Shown piece after piece: positions 1 through 8,929 of a stretch of 64,000 nt of DNA. A program made the translations under genes and the position numbers. The DNA comes from Parerythrobacter jejuensis (GTDB lineage: Bacteria > Pseudomonadota > Alphaproteobacteria > Sphingomonadales > Sphingomonadaceae): the NCBI RefSeq assembly GCF_039536765.1, contig NZ_BAAAZF010000001.1, positions 2,749,501-2,813,500 on the forward strand, written 5' to 3'. The notes beneath the pieces are model-generated. The model did no database searches. It was not told the origin of the DNA and worked only from the letters and a program-made list of their open reading frames with translations. Each line of letters begins with the position of its first letter. Within the stretch, counting starts at the first letter, position 1.

Positions 1-470
1 TTGACCTGCTCGCCATCCACGCTCTCTGCCGCCGCAGAGAGTTCCTTGCCGAAATCACGCGCAACCCCGGCGGCCACGGCCAGCTCCAGCTTGCCATAGG
101 CATAGCTTCCTTCGGAGCCTGATTGCTGGAGCGAGATGACCCGGCAGGTCTGCGGCCCCTTCTTTTCGCACAGATCGACATGCCGTTGGGCCAGGGTGGA
201 GATCTGGTCCGGTGCTACGCGGTAGCCATAATCGTACACATAGGCGATTTGTGGGGCACTGACCGGGATCGATGATGAGGGAACGCTTGAGGTGGTAGCC
301 TCTCCAGACTCCTCTGCGATATCGACTGCAACGGCACGCTCGACAGCGGGTGCCTCGGCCATGGCGGAATCCGCTTCGATGGCCTCGTAGCTGGTCTGTT
401 CCGCGCCCTGGCTACACGCCGCCACAAGGCTGACGGACGCCAGCAGAGCTATCATTTTCTTGCGCATCAT
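1..470 (-). CDS. DUF4349-type lipoprotein, 3' end cut by window edge
   Basis: The first 156 codons of a gene reading leftwards off the window. It opens with two consecutive ATG codons, a lysine-rich n-region and a lipobox (LVAAC) with the lipid-accepting cysteine at residue 19, so the product should be a membrane-anchored lipoprotein. A Ser/Ala/Glu-rich linker follows, then a segment around residues 80-130 with paired cysteines (DLCEKKG and QTCRV) and a YAYGKLEL strand that resembles the start of DUF4349 domains. These proteins are of unknown function. A purine-rich stretch (GAGAGAGG) lies just before the start. The remaining domain and any C-terminal membrane helix lie outside the window. 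The family call rests on recognition only. Confidence 0.68.
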   Translation of the reverse strand, partial: MMRKKMIALLASVSLVAACSQGAEQTSYEAIEADSAMAEAPAVERAVAVDIAEESGEATTSSVPSSSIPVSAPQIAYVYDYGYRVAPDQISTLAQRHVDLCEKKGPQTCRVISLQQSGSEGSYAYGKLELAVAAGVARDFGKELSAAAESVDGEQV

Positions 471-555
471 TGCCTCTCTCCTCGCTAAATTCGCTGTCTC
501 GCCTTATTTTCGCCATAATTGCGCCACTTTCGGGAAATGGCAAGCCTGCAACAGC

Positions 556-592
556 AAAAGGCCCCGCTGCAGACAGCAGCGGAGCCCTTTTT
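556..592 (-). terminator. Rho-independent terminator (probably bidirectional)
   Basis: A hairpin with the perfect stem CCGCTGC/GCAGCGG (564-570 with 576-582, five-base loop) is extended by GGC/GCC after one mismatch. It is flanked by AAAA on the left and TTTTT on the right, so it can act in either direction. It follows the stop codon of the DJ-1/PfpI gene and faces the lipoprotein gene start. Confidence 0.8.
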
Positions 593-614
593 CGTTCGAC
601 AATTTTGGGGGGTA

Positions 615-1160
615 TCAGGCGTGTTCTTCGACGCGCTCCTTGACCCTTTTTATGAGCGCATCCGAAAAAGCGGGAATATCGTCCGGATTTCGGCTGGTAA
701 TCAGATTTCCCGACTGCGCCACCTCGACATCCACGACGTTCGCACCTGCATTCTTCAGGTCGGTGCGAATGGAGGGCCAGGCGGTGACGGTTTCGTTCTT
801 CACGATGTCCGCTTCGGCGAGTAGCCATGGTGCATGGCAAATGGCCGCGATCGGCTTCCCGGCCATATTGAAGTCCTTCACCAGAGCGATCGCGCGATCG
901 TTCATCCGCAACACGTCCGGATTGATCTGCCCGCCCGGCAACAGCAGGGCATCATATCCGGCACAGCTCCCGACTTCATCCAGGGTCTTGTCGACAGTCA
1001 CGCTGTCGCCCCAATTGCCATCCTTCCATCCCTTGATCTTGCCCTCTTCCAGACTGACCACGGTGGTTTCAATTCCGGCATCTTCCAGATTGGCCTTTGG
1101 GTCCATCAGTTCCGACTGTTCAAACCCGTCGGTGGCGAGGATCAGTACGCGCTGCGTCAT
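615..1160 (-). CDS. DJ-1/PfpI family protein (type 1 glutamine amidotransferase-like)
   Basis: A 181-residue single-domain protein of the PfpI/YhbO/DJ-1 superfamily. The nucleophile elbow AICHAPW places the reactive cysteine at residue 108 next to His109, and the conserved acidic residue is Glu14 (DGFEQSEL). The family includes intracellular proteases, glyoxalase III and proposed deglycases linked to electrophile stress; which activity applies cannot be read from sequence. The start was chosen at 1160 because AAGGAG sits 7 bases upstream and the protein then begins exactly at the family's first beta strand; the longer open frame upstream has no family similarity. The gene is monocistronic and ends at a strong terminator. 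Confidence 0.9.
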   Translation of the reverse strand: MTQRVLILATDGFEQSELMDPKANLEDAGIETTVVSLEEGKIKGWKDGNWGDSVTVDKTLDEVGSCAGYDALLLPGGQINPDVLRMNDRAIALVKDFNMAGKPIAAICHAPWLLAEADIVKNETVTAWPSIRTDLKNAGANVVDVEVAQSGNLITSRNPDDIPAFSDALIKRVKERVEEHA

Positions 1161-1330
1161 AAAGTAACTCCTTGATTTGCTGTTGCTCTTCCAATGCGCG
1201 AGGGTGAGAATCGTTCCGGGGCGACGACGGATCGAGGCCTTGATGCGGTAGGCGGTGGAGAGGGTAACGGTTGACCCGAACGGGCCATGCCGCGATGCCT
1301 GTTGCAACGCGCATTGCGAGAGGGAACACC

Positions 1331-2248
1331 ATGCTGACACGTCGAACAATCCTGCCCGTGATCGGAGCCCTGGTCCTGGCTGCCAGCGTGCAGGCGCAGG
1401 ACGCCGCCGAGGATGCGCCGCCACCCGCTTTCCCGGAAACCGAGATATTCCTGTTTGACTATGATGCGGATGCCGGGGGCGATGCGCTGTCGAACGGCCG
1501 CAACGTGACCCAACGCGCGGGTTACGACAACCAGCCCTATTTCACGAAAGACAGCGCCACCTTCCTCTATGCGCGCGATGACGGGACGCAGACCGATATC
1601 TGGGAATACGATATCGCCAGTGGCACGCATAAGCAGATCACCGCTACGCCCGAGAACGAATTCTCCCCCACGCCATCGCCCGACAACCAGACAATCTCGA
1701 TGGTGTTCGAGCGCAATCGGTCAATCTGGCAAGTCGATCGCGACAACCCGGGGGAGCCGAAATGGGTGCTGGAGGCTGCCGGCGTTGACGAACCGGTCGG
1801 CTATTTCGCGCGCAATTATGCGACCGGCGATATCCTGTACTGGTCACGCTATGGCTTCAACGTCGCGCTGACCAGCGCAGAGGAACCCGCCTATCACTTC
1901 ATCAGCGGCCACGCCGTCCCCGCGACCCCGCATGTGATCCCGGGCAGCGCCGAAATCAGCTTCGTCCACCGCCAGACCAACGAGCAGGTGTGGATCAAGG
2001 CCTTCGACCCACAGACCAAGGCGATCCGCCCGCTGACCCCGCTGGTCGGCAGCAACGCCAACTACACCTGGACCCCCGACGGCGCGATCCTGCAGATCGA
2101 GGGCGGAAAGGTGCACCGCTGGCGTGAAGGTGGTGAAGGTTGGGAGGTGATTGGTGACCTTGCCGACTTTGGCATTGTGTCGGCGAACCGGATTGCGGTT
2201 AGTCCTGACGGGAAGCGGATTGCTGTGGTGGGGTTGACCGGCGACTAG
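1331..2248 (+). CDS. Secreted TolB-like beta-propeller (PD40/WD40-like) protein
   Basis: A 305-residue protein with an N-terminal signal peptide (TRRTIL start, cleavage after SVQA-QD). The mature part holds repeated beta-propeller blades with the PD40 pattern: FTKDSATFLYARDDG, FSPTPSPDNQTISMV, and a final SPDGKRIAVVG. Such periplasmic propellers usually act in protein-protein contacts or as sensors in TolB-like proteins. No catalytic residues are evident. AGAGGGA lies ahead of the ATG. The gene stands alone, divergent from the PfpI gene, and ends just before a stretch of different base composition. Exact partner or substrate unknown. Confidence 0.75.
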   Translation: MLTRRTILPVIGALVLAASVQAQDAAEDAPPPAFPETEIFLFDYDADAGGDALSNGRNVTQRAGYDNQPYFTKDSATFLYARDDGTQTDIWEYDIASGTHKQITATPENEFSPTPSPDNQTISMVFERNRSIWQVDRDNPGEPKWVLEAAGVDEPVGYFARNYATGDILYWSRYGFNVALTSAEEPAYHFISGHAVPATPHVIPGSAEISFVHRQTNEQVWIKAFDPQTKAIRPLTPLVGSNANYTWTPDGAILQIEGGKVHRWREGGEGWEVIGDLADFGIVSANRIAVSPDGKRIAVVGLTGD

Positions 2249-2331
2249 AGCTGTCCGCTTTCAGCTGCGATATACAAGGTATTCGCTGGGGCTGAGTTTT
2301 CTGACTATGATCCAAAATTAGGGCATAAGCA

Positions 2332-3207
2332 ATGTGGGCTGAGTTCAAAGAAAAGCCGTTCGAAACCTATTTCCTCGCCGAAATGGCGCGGATTACCGAC
2401 GTACTCTTCTCACCAGATCAGACTGATGAAGGCATCCTCGGTTTCGATGGTGCCTTCTTTGTTCCCGACCCACACTTCCGTTTCCTTTTTCCCTTTACCC
2501 GATCACGGAGGTGGCCACATTTTCTAGGCATGACTGCTTCGGAGATTGGTGATCTCGGCGGTGCGCTCGACGCGCGACTGCCACCATTTAATCTCAATCT
2601 GTTCGTGCAATACAAAAGGCCTGAATGGATGCGGCGGTCTACCGCCACAGAATGGGCGAGTTGGAACGAGGCTTACTATCGCTATACGATCGACCAGAAG
2701 CAGCAAGGTTTGTTAGAGAAGGTCTTCTCAGCCGCTGCGGGTCGCGCTGCGGTCGTTTATGCTTGTGCTGCCTTCTGGACGAACAGAGACCTCTTCGCGC
2801 TAGCAGGCACTAATGAGATCATCGCGAACAGCAACATTGCGAGCGCGGACCTGCTGACGGGTCATAATCGTTTCACTTATACGGCTGCGGGTGGTCAAGG
2901 GATCGCTCATTCTGATCCGGAAAGAATAGAAAGCGCGTCGCTCGACGCCATCTTCGCTGCCGCTGCCAAAAACGAACGGTTGCCCTTCACAAAGCATGTA
3001 AAGGCGACCGCCGATTTAATCGAACGCAGCCTAGAAGAAGGTTCGGCTGATTATGTCCTTTGGCGATCGGCGCGTGATGCGATCCTTGGCGGTGATATCG
3101 CGGATGATTTTCCGCGCGCGCGAGGCACTTGGATGGATGCTGTGTTGTCGATGATGGCTTTCTCGCAAGCATTCGAAATCCGCGTCGCGGCGGTAGGCAT
3201 CGAATGA
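2332..3207 (+). CDS. Orphan hypothetical protein of atypical composition
   Basis: A 291-residue cytoplasmic-looking protein I cannot assign. It has no signal peptide or membrane segment. Near the N-terminus it reads GILGFDGAFFVPD and later NLFVQYKRPEW. An acidic residue followed by a strand ending in QxK is reminiscent of the PD-(D/E)xK nuclease core, with Gln replacing the usual Glu, but this is only a pattern match. The C-terminal half is helical. The gene and its flanks (about 2250-3400) are visibly more A+T-rich and use rarer codons than the propeller gene before it and parC after it, which suggests acquisition by transfer. No partner gene, integrase or repeat flanks it. A lone accessory or defence gene is possible but unproven. 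Confidence 0.6.
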   Translation: MWAEFKEKPFETYFLAEMARITDVLFSPDQTDEGILGFDGAFFVPDPHFRFLFPFTRSRRWPHFLGMTASEIGDLGGALDARLPPFNLNLFVQYKRPEWMRRSTATEWASWNEAYYRYTIDQKQQGLLEKVFSAAAGRAAVVYACAAFWTNRDLFALAGTNEIIANSNIASADLLTGHNRFTYTAAGGQGIAHSDPERIESASLDAIFAAAAKNERLPFTKHVKATADLIERSLEEGSADYVLWRSARDAILGGDIADDFPRARGTWMDAVLSMMAFSQAFEIRVAAVGIE

Positions 3208-3401
3208 CAGTGGGCCGCTATCAGCATTGCTACAAAGACGTGTCTGATTGAGCTGCCTGAGGTCAACGTCAGAAAAAATAGCGCCAAGTAAACTTGGTCG
3301 CCGGTAAGTTGAGGAACAGGCTCCAAACCAACTTCGCAAAAGACCAATCCTGTGGAAACCCCTCTCCCTAGCTGCACTCCACCTTGCTAGACGGTCAGCC
3401 A

Positions 3402-5696
3402 ATGTCCGACCCGACCGAAATCACTGAACCCGATCCCTTCGACGCCATCGTCGATGCGCCGTTCGATTCTGCGCTGGAAGAGCGCTATCTCGTCTATGCG
3501 CTTTCGACCATCACCGCGCGTTCGCTTCCCGATCTTCGCGACGGGTTGAAGCCGGTCCATCGCCGCTTGCTGTGGACCATGCGGCAATTGAAGCTGGACC
3601 CGACCAACACGTTCAAGAAAAGCGCCCGCGTCGTGGGTGAGGTGATCGGCAAATATCACCCGCATGGCGATACCGCCGCCTATGATGCCATGGTCCGCCT
3701 CGCGCAGGATTTTGCGCTGCGCTATCCGCTGGTCGAGGGGCAGGGGAATTTCGGCAATATCGATGGCGATAATGCCGCCGCCTATCGTTACACCGAAGCG
3801 CGGCTGACCCGCACGGCGATGGCGCTGATGGCGGGGCTGGACGAAGGCACGGTCGATTTCATCCCGACCTATAATGGCGAGGAAGAAGAACCCGAGCTGA
3901 TGCCGGGCCTGTTCCCCAACCTGCTCGCCAATGGCGCGAGCGGGATTGCGGTGGGCATGGCGACCAATATCCCGAGCCACAATGTCCACGAGATTATCGA
4001 TGCGACGCTGGAGCTGATAGACAATCCGCATGTCGAGCATGCGCGGCTGATGGAGCTGTTCCAGGGGCCGGACCTGCCGACCGGCGGCCTGATCGTCGAT
4101 AGCCCGGAGGTGATCTCCAACGCTTACGAGACCGGGCGCGGGAGCTTCCGCATCCGTGGCCGCTTCCATGCCGAGGAGGCGGAGAAGCAGGCGGACAAGG
4201 ATGCCGGGATCGAGCGGCTCGGCGGCGGGCAGTGGCAGCTTGTCATCTCCGAAATTCCCTACCAGGTGCAGAAGGGCAAGTTGATCGAGCAGATCGCGCA
4301 GGCGATCGCCGACAAGAAGCTGCCGATCCTCGACGATGTCCGCGACGAAAGCGACGAGCAGATCCGCATCGTGCTGGTCCCGCGCAGCCGCAATGTTGAT
4401 CCCGAACTGCTCAAGGAATCGATCTACAAGCTGACCGATATGGAGACCCGCTTCGGGCTCAATTTGAACGTGCTCGACGCCACCCGCACGCCGATGGTGA
4501 TGGGGTTGAAGGAGCTGTTGCAGAACTGGACCGCGAGCCAGATTGAAATCCTGCAACGCCGCACGCAGCACCGGCTCGACCAGATCGCGCGGCGGCTGGA
4601 ACTGGTCGAAGGCTATATCGCGGCTTTCCTCAATCTGGACCGGGTGATTGAGATCATCCGCTACGAGGATGAGCCCAAGGCCGTGATGATGGCCGAATTC
4701 GAGCTGACCGAGCGGCAGGCCGAAGCAATCCTCAACATGCGCCTGCGCAGCTTGCGCAAGCTGGAAGAAATGCAGCTGCGGGACGAGAAAGCGGACCTGC
4801 TGAAAGAGCAGGAAGAGCTGGCAACGCTGCTGGGCTCTTCCGCCCGCCAGCGTACCCGCTTGAAGCGCGACCTGAAGGCGCTGCAGAAGGAATACGGGCC
4901 GGACACCGATCTGGGCGCGCGCCGCACCACAATTGCGGAAGCTGCGCCGGCAGTCGAATTCAGCATGGATGCGATGATCGAGAAGGAGCCGGTTACGGTG
5001 ATCCTGTCGCAAAAGGGCTGGATCCGCGGTGCCAAGGGGCATGTCGACCTGGATCAGGACTTCAAGTTCAAGGAAGGCGACGGCCCGGCCTTCACATTCC
5101 ATGCCCAGACGACCGACAAGCTGCTGCTGGCGGCCGACAATGGCCGGTTCTTCACGCTGGGCGCAGACAAGCTGCCGGGTGCGCGCGGCTTTGGCGAACC
5201 GATCCGCAACACACTGGATATCGATGCCGAAGCGAACATCGTGCAGGTCATTGTTCACCAGCCCAAGGGGCGTCTGTTGCTGGGCGCAACAACGGGCAAG
5301 GGCTTCGCCGCAGAAACGGCCGAATTGCTCGCCGAAACGCGCAAGGGTCGCCAGGTGGTGAATCTGAAGGGCGACGCCAAGCTGAGCGTGGTGCGCCCGA
5401 TCGAAGAGGGCCACGATCACGTTGCGGTGGTAGGTGACAATCGCAAACTGGTGGTGTTCAACCTAGACGAATTGCCGACGCTCGGGCGCGGGCAGGGGGT
5501 GCAGCTGCAACGCTATCGCGATGGCGGTATGTCTGACGCCAAGACCTTCACTTTGGAGGAAGGCCTCAGCTGGCAGATGGGCGGCAAGGGAGACCGGACG
5601 CGCACCGAGAACGAGATCTGGCAGTGGAAGGTCGCGCGGGGCGGTGCCGGCCGTTTGCCCCCGCAAGGTTTCCCGCGGAACAACACGTTTTCCTGA
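3402..5696 (+). CDS. parC: DNA topoisomerase IV subunit A
   Basis: A 764-residue type IIA topoisomerase A subunit that breaks and rejoins DNA with ParE to decatenate chromosomes. The breakage-reunion domain shows ALSTITARSLPDLRDGLKPV at the start, HPHGD at residues 86-90 followed by Thr91 (the quinolone-resistance position, Ser in E. coli), and RYTEARL with the active-site tyrosine at residue 130. A long helical arm with leucine/glutamate coiled-coil character (about 430-500) is followed by a GyrA-like C-terminal beta-pinwheel. The ATG at 3402 was chosen over a TTG 18 bases upstream; neither has a strong Shine-Dalgarno. A terminator follows 14 bases after the stop. ParC rather than GyrA is inferred from length and from the absence of a GyrA box in the pinwheel. 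Confidence 0.93.
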   Translation: MSDPTEITEPDPFDAIVDAPFDSALEERYLVYALSTITARSLPDLRDGLKPVHRRLLWTMRQLKLDPTNTFKKSARVVGEVIGKYHPHGDTAAYDAMVRLAQDFALRYPLVEGQGNFGNIDGDNAAAYRYTEARLTRTAMALMAGLDEGTVDFIPTYNGEEEEPELMPGLFPNLLANGASGIAVGMATNIPSHNVHEIIDATLELIDNPHVEHARLMELFQGPDLPTGGLIVDSPEVISNAYETGRGSFRIRGRFHAEEAEKQADKDAGIERLGGGQWQLVISEIPYQVQKGKLIEQIAQAIADKKLPILDDVRDESDEQIRIVLVPRSRNVDPELLKESIYKLTDMETRFGLNLNVLDATRTPMVMGLKELLQNWTASQIEILQRRTQHRLDQIARRLELVEGYIAAFLNLDRVIEIIRYEDEPKAVMMAEFELTERQAEAILNMRLRSLRKLEEMQLRDEKADLLKEQEELATLLGSSARQRTRLKRDLKALQKEYGPDTDLGARRTTIAEAAPAVEFSMDAMIEKEPVTVILSQKGWIRGAKGHVDLDQDFKFKEGDGPAFTFHAQTTDKLLLAADNGRFFTLGADKLPGARGFGEPIRNTLDIDAEANIVQVIVHQPKGRLLLGATTGKGFAAETAELLAETRKGRQVVNLKGDAKLSVVRPIEEGHDHVAVVGDNRKLVVFNLDELPTLGRGQGVQLQRYRDGGMSDAKTFTLEEGLSWQMGGKGDRTRTENEIWQWKVARGGAGRLPPQGFPRNNTFS

Positions 5697-5710
5697 TCCA
5701 CTGAATCGAA

Positions 5711-5742
5711 AAGGGCCGGACATCGATGAGATGCCCGGCCCT
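5711..5742 (+). terminator. Rho-independent terminator between convergent genes
   Basis: A stem of AAGGGCCGG against CCGGCCCTT plus CAT/ATG across one mismatch, with a seven-base loop. It lies between the stop of parC and the stop of the convergent small secreted protein gene, with A-rich and T-rich flanks, so it can serve both. Confidence 0.85.
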
Positions 5743-5765
5743 TCTTCAATGCAGATGGAGTGGCC

Positions 5766-6284
5766 TTATTCGGCCGACGAAGCGTCTGTCGCGCTGGCTA
5801 CGGCCGCTGCGATTTGCTCAGCCGTGAACAGGGCAACCAGTGTGCCGCTGGCGTTCAGCGCAAAATGCTCGCGCTTGAGAGCCACGGAACCGTCGGTCAG
5901 GGTCACGACGACATCGTCACCGTCAATCGAGGCGACGTTGCCCAACATGGCATCGTCTGCCGAATGGACCATTGCGCCAGCCACGAGCGCAGCATCGCGC
6001 TTGGCATCGGCTTCGGCCTTCTGCTGGTCCATGATCTGGTTCAGCTGGACTTTGGTGACCGAGATTACCGGACCGTCGGGGCCATCGGCGAGGACATTGG
6101 CAGGAACCGGAGCCTGGTGCTTGCCGGTATCGATGGTGACAGTCGCGGCATCTGCGGCGGTGACTGTGCCCACTTCATTGCCTTCCGGACCGAAGACAGT
6201 CGCACCCACTTCGGGGGCGGCAGCAGATGCAGATGTGGCAAGGGCAAGAGCAGCGGCAGCGCCGGCGATCTTGATGAATTTCAT
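5766..6284 (-). CDS. Small secreted hypothetical protein (barrel-like repeat)
   Basis: A 172-residue exported protein with a clear signal peptide (KFIKIAGAAAALALA, cleavage after ASA). The mature part contains two related segments, EVGATVFGPEGNEVGTVTAADAATVTID near the start and AMLGNVASIDGDDVVVTLTDG later. Both have the form of a short beta hairpin in which G-x-V is followed by a D-x-V/T strand, as in PRC-barrel or similar small barrels. A charged helical stretch (MDQQKAEADAKRDAAL) separates them. GGAG lies 9 bases before the ATG. It shares a terminator with parC. Function unknown; a periplasmic binding or scaffold role is only a guess. Confidence 0.7.
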   Translation of the reverse strand: MKFIKIAGAAAALALATSASAAAPEVGATVFGPEGNEVGTVTAADAATVTIDTGKHQAPVPANVLADGPDGPVISVTKVQLNQIMDQQKAEADAKRDAALVAGAMVHSADDAMLGNVASIDGDDVVVTLTDGSVALKREHFALNASGTLVALFTAEQIAAAVASATDASSAE

Positions 6285-6489
6285 GTGATAACTCCGTTTG
6301 TTTTCAAGCGCTCCTCTCCCCGTACGCTATGCGCGCGCGACCCGGTTGGTGGAGCTGGATATGATGCGATCAATGCACCAGGAGTGCGGGTGATCTGGTG
6401 TCCGGAGCACCGGACGGGCGCGTCCATAACTAAACCTCGTCCGCCATGACAACAGGCAGCTTGGTATTTCATCGCGCCTGAAGCTCGCC

Positions 6490-7677
6490 TTAAGCGGAAT
6501 TGGCCGTACGCAGTTCTTCGGCGAGCAATTGCTGAACCCTCAGGCGACCCGGAAAACCCTCGTCGATCCACCGTGCCTCGACAGCTTGCAGGATGCGCGC
6601 GACCTGCGGGCCTGCGGTAATTCCGCTGGCCACAATCTCTCCGCCTTTGAGCGGCAATTCAGGCACCACCCAGCCATGCAGCGGCGCGACCGATGCACCT
6701 GTCAGCAGCAAGCGGTCGATCGCGTGCAACGGCCCCTCACGATAGGCCAGCGCTTGGGGCTGTTCGCTATCATGCGAAGAACGGTTGGCCGCGGTGGCGA
6801 GGCGAGAGCGCTGCGCCCGTGACAGCCGCAAGCGCACAGCGACGCTTTCCGCGATAGTGGGAACCGCAGGAAGCAAGGCGCCAAGGCGCCGCAGCGCGTC
6901 CCCGGCAATGCCGGATGCCTTCTCATGCGCGACAAGCTCCGCCAGATGCGCGACCTCCTGTCTGCCAGCCTCGGGCAGGATCACCGGCAGCACGCCCTGG
7001 TCTTTCATCCGCGCAATGGTCGGGGCGGGATCGGGCAGACCCAGAATTGCCAACAGCTCCATCGCGACGCGTTCGCGGCTCAGGCCTTTGAGCGTCCCGG
7101 CCAAGTCAGCGCAGGCTTCCTCCGCGACGGGATCAAGTTCTGCCCCGAAGCGGGCCTGGAAACGGTAATAGCGCAGAATACGTAGATGGTCCTCGCGGAT
7201 CCGTTCACGGGCATCGCCTATGAAACGAACCCGGCGGGCTGACAGGTCCTCCAGACCGCCGAAGTAATCGCTGATTTCCAGCGTCTGGGGATGGGCATAG
7301 AGCGCGTTGATGGTGAAATCGCGCCGCGCCGCGTCATCTTGCCACTCGCTGGCAAAAGCTACGGTGGCGCGGCGGCCATCGGTCGAGACATCGTGCCTCA
7401 GGGTGGTGATCTCGACCGGCCCCTCGGGCAGCACAGCAGTGACGGTCCCATGATCAATCCCGGTCGGGACGACCTTGATGGAGGCGGCCTGCAGGTGCTG
7501 CGTGACGTCCTCCGGAAGCAGCGGTGTGGCCGCATCGACGTCTTTCACGTCCATACCCAGCAGCGTATCGCGTACGGCACCGCCGACCCAGCGAACATTA
7601 TCTGCGCCCAATGCTGCAACAAGCTGCGCAAGATCGGCGCGCTGGGTCCATAGGCAGGTCGGAAGTGTCTGTGTCAT
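6490..7677 (-). CDS. cca: CCA tRNA nucleotidyltransferase
   Basis: A 395-residue class II nucleotidyltransferase that adds or repairs the 3' CCA end of tRNA. The head domain shows GGAVRDTLLG and the metal-binding DVD pair (MDVKDVDAAT). It is followed by the RRDFTINALY ribose-recognition motif, the EDHLRILRYYRF base-selecting helix, and the neck/body helices. The length fits the short alphaproteobacterial form without an HD domain. In Alphaproteobacteria cca commonly follows the Nudix CoA hydrolase gene, as here (43 bases downstream). It forms the end of a leftward operon DUF1285-nudix-cca. A CCA adder rather than a poly(A) polymerase is inferred from the compact body and gene context. Confidence 0.93.
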   Translation of the reverse strand: MTQTLPTCLWTQRADLAQLVAALGADNVRWVGGAVRDTLLGMDVKDVDAATPLLPEDVTQHLQAASIKVVPTGIDHGTVTAVLPEGPVEITTLRHDVSTDGRRATVAFASEWQDDAARRDFTINALYAHPQTLEISDYFGGLEDLSARRVRFIGDARERIREDHLRILRYYRFQARFGAELDPVAEEACADLAGTLKGLSRERVAMELLAILGLPDPAPTIARMKDQGVLPVILPEAGRQEVAHLAELVAHEKASGIAGDALRRLGALLPAVPTIAESVAVRLRLSRAQRSRLATAANRSSHDSEQPQALAYREGPLHAIDRLLLTGASVAPLHGWVVPELPLKGGEIVASGITAGPQVARILQAVEARWIDEGFPGRLRVQQLLAEELRTANSA

Positions 7678-7720
7678 GGCATGCCCTTACACCGGCGCTT
7701 TTCACAATGCGCGGGCAAAT

Positions 7721-8320
7721 TCAATCGAACAGTTCGGTCAGCTCCAGCCGCCGCGCAAGATTGGCGATGATCGCCGCTGTCACGCCCCAGATGCGATACC
7801 CTTCGTAGTGCATTTCGAAATAGGTCCGTTCGGCCCCGCGCCAGAAGACGGTATTGGCCTTGTAATTCGATTGATCGAACAGCTGGACCAGAGGCACTTC
7901 GAACCAGCTCTCGACTTCGCCGGGATTGGGCACCAGCGGCAGGTCGGGCGGGACGACACCCAGAACCGGGGTCACATCGAAGCCGGTTCCGGTGATATAA
8001 TTGTCGGTCGCACCGATCACCCGCACATGGTGGGGCGGCATGGCCAGCTCTTCATGCGCCTCGCGCAGTGCCGCCTCGACGGGGTTCTCACCTGGGTCGA
8101 TCTTGCCGCCGGGGAAAGCGACCTGGCCGGGATGGCTGCGCAGATCATGCGGGCGCTGGGTCAGGATTACGCCGGGCTGCGGGCGATCGGTCACCGGGAT
8201 CAAGACTGCTGCCGGACGCGCTTCGCTGTCGAGAAATTTCTCGTCCGTCAGCAGGTCCGGCAATTCTTCGCCGTGGCCATCATCAAACACGCGCTGGAGC
8301 CTGTCAAAAAACAGGCTCAT
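7721..8320 (-). CDS. Nudix hydrolase, CoA pyrophosphatase (NudL-like)
   Basis: A 199-residue Nudix enzyme. The Nudix box GGKIDPGENPVEAALREAHEEL carries all the metal-binding glutamates. Upstream of it the PQPGVILTQRPHDLRSHPGQVAFPGG stretch matches the NudL/PCD1 CoA-diphosphatase signature, in which LR-x-HxGQ-x-xFPGG precedes the box. The enzyme would cleave coenzyme A or its oxidised forms to phosphopantetheine and 3',5'-ADP. Its start codon overlaps the stop of the upstream DUF1285 gene by four bases (ATGA), indicating translational coupling, and cca follows. Confidence 0.9.
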   Translation of the reverse strand: MSLFFDRLQRVFDDGHGEELPDLLTDEKFLDSEARPAAVLIPVTDRPQPGVILTQRPHDLRSHPGQVAFPGGKIDPGENPVEAALREAHEELAMPPHHVRVIGATDNYITGTGFDVTPVLGVVPPDLPLVPNPGEVESWFEVPLVQLFDQSNYKANTVFWRGAERTYFEMHYEGYRIWGVTAAIIANLARRLELTELFD

Positions 8321-8871
8321 GCGGGGATCAGCGAATAGCTCTGGCCGCTGCTCTCTACTGTGAAATCATCGCCGGTGGCGAGGGCATGTTCGACCACTTG
8401 TTCATAGGTGCTACGGTTGAGCCGTGCTTCCACGCCATTGCGGACGCCCAGATAGAGCGCCGGCGTTTCAGGATCGCCGCGCGCAACCAGCGGATGATCG
8501 GGTCCCGCAATCAGCAATTCATCGGTATTGAGGCGGAAGGCCAGCGCGCCGTCCCGTTCGACCATGTCGGTCGCAATGAAGGCGGCATCCTCGACCTCGA
8601 TCGACAGCATTTCGAATGGCGAGAGCAAGTGATGCTGGCCGGCATCGTCACGCACCAGCAGGCCAGAGAATGCGCGGACCATGGCATCGCGGGTTATCCG
8701 GCCACCATCGTGGAACCAGGTGCCATCAGCCGCGATCCGCATGCGGCTGTCGCCGTTCTTTTCCGGGGCCCACTGATCAACCGGGGGTAGTTTGCGCAAT
8801 TGCACCTGCTCGGCGATTTGCGACAAGGTCAGTCCGGCCAGTTCGGGGGGAGGTTGGTACGGCATCGCCAC
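8317..8871 (-). CDS. DUF1285 family protein
   Basis: A 184-residue cytoplasmic protein of the DUF1285 family. Recognisable features are LPPVDQWAPEKNGDSRMRI, the WFHDGGRITRDAMVRAFSGLL strand-helix and LLSPFEMLSIEVEDAAF, all typical of this all-beta-rich family of unknown function. It heads the leftward operon DUF1285-nudix-cca, an arrangement seen across Alphaproteobacteria. Two in-frame ATG codons (8871 and 8865) are available and no strong ribosome site separates them. The stop is coupled to the Nudix gene by an ATGA overlap. Role unknown; the association suggests RNA or nucleotide metabolism. Confidence 0.85.
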   Translation of the reverse strand: MAMPYQPPPELAGLTLSQIAEQVQLRKLPPVDQWAPEKNGDSRMRIAADGTWFHDGGRITRDAMVRAFSGLLVRDDAGQHHLLSPFEMLSIEVEDAAFIATDMVERDGALAFRLNTDELLIAGPDHPLVARGDPETPALYLGVRNGVEARLNRSTYEQVVEHALATGDDFTVESSGQSYSLIPA

Positions 8872-8929
8872 CGCATGGCAGAATGCGCAGGCAGGCTCAA
8901 CGGGTCCTGAAGTCTGTTATCCGGCCTCG

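Noticed and set aside
3387-5420. 677-codon open frame on the minus strand opposite parC
   Set aside because: Exact antisense of a highly conserved gene in high-G+C DNA. It shows no domain and has a His/Leu/Gln-rich composition typical of shadow frames.
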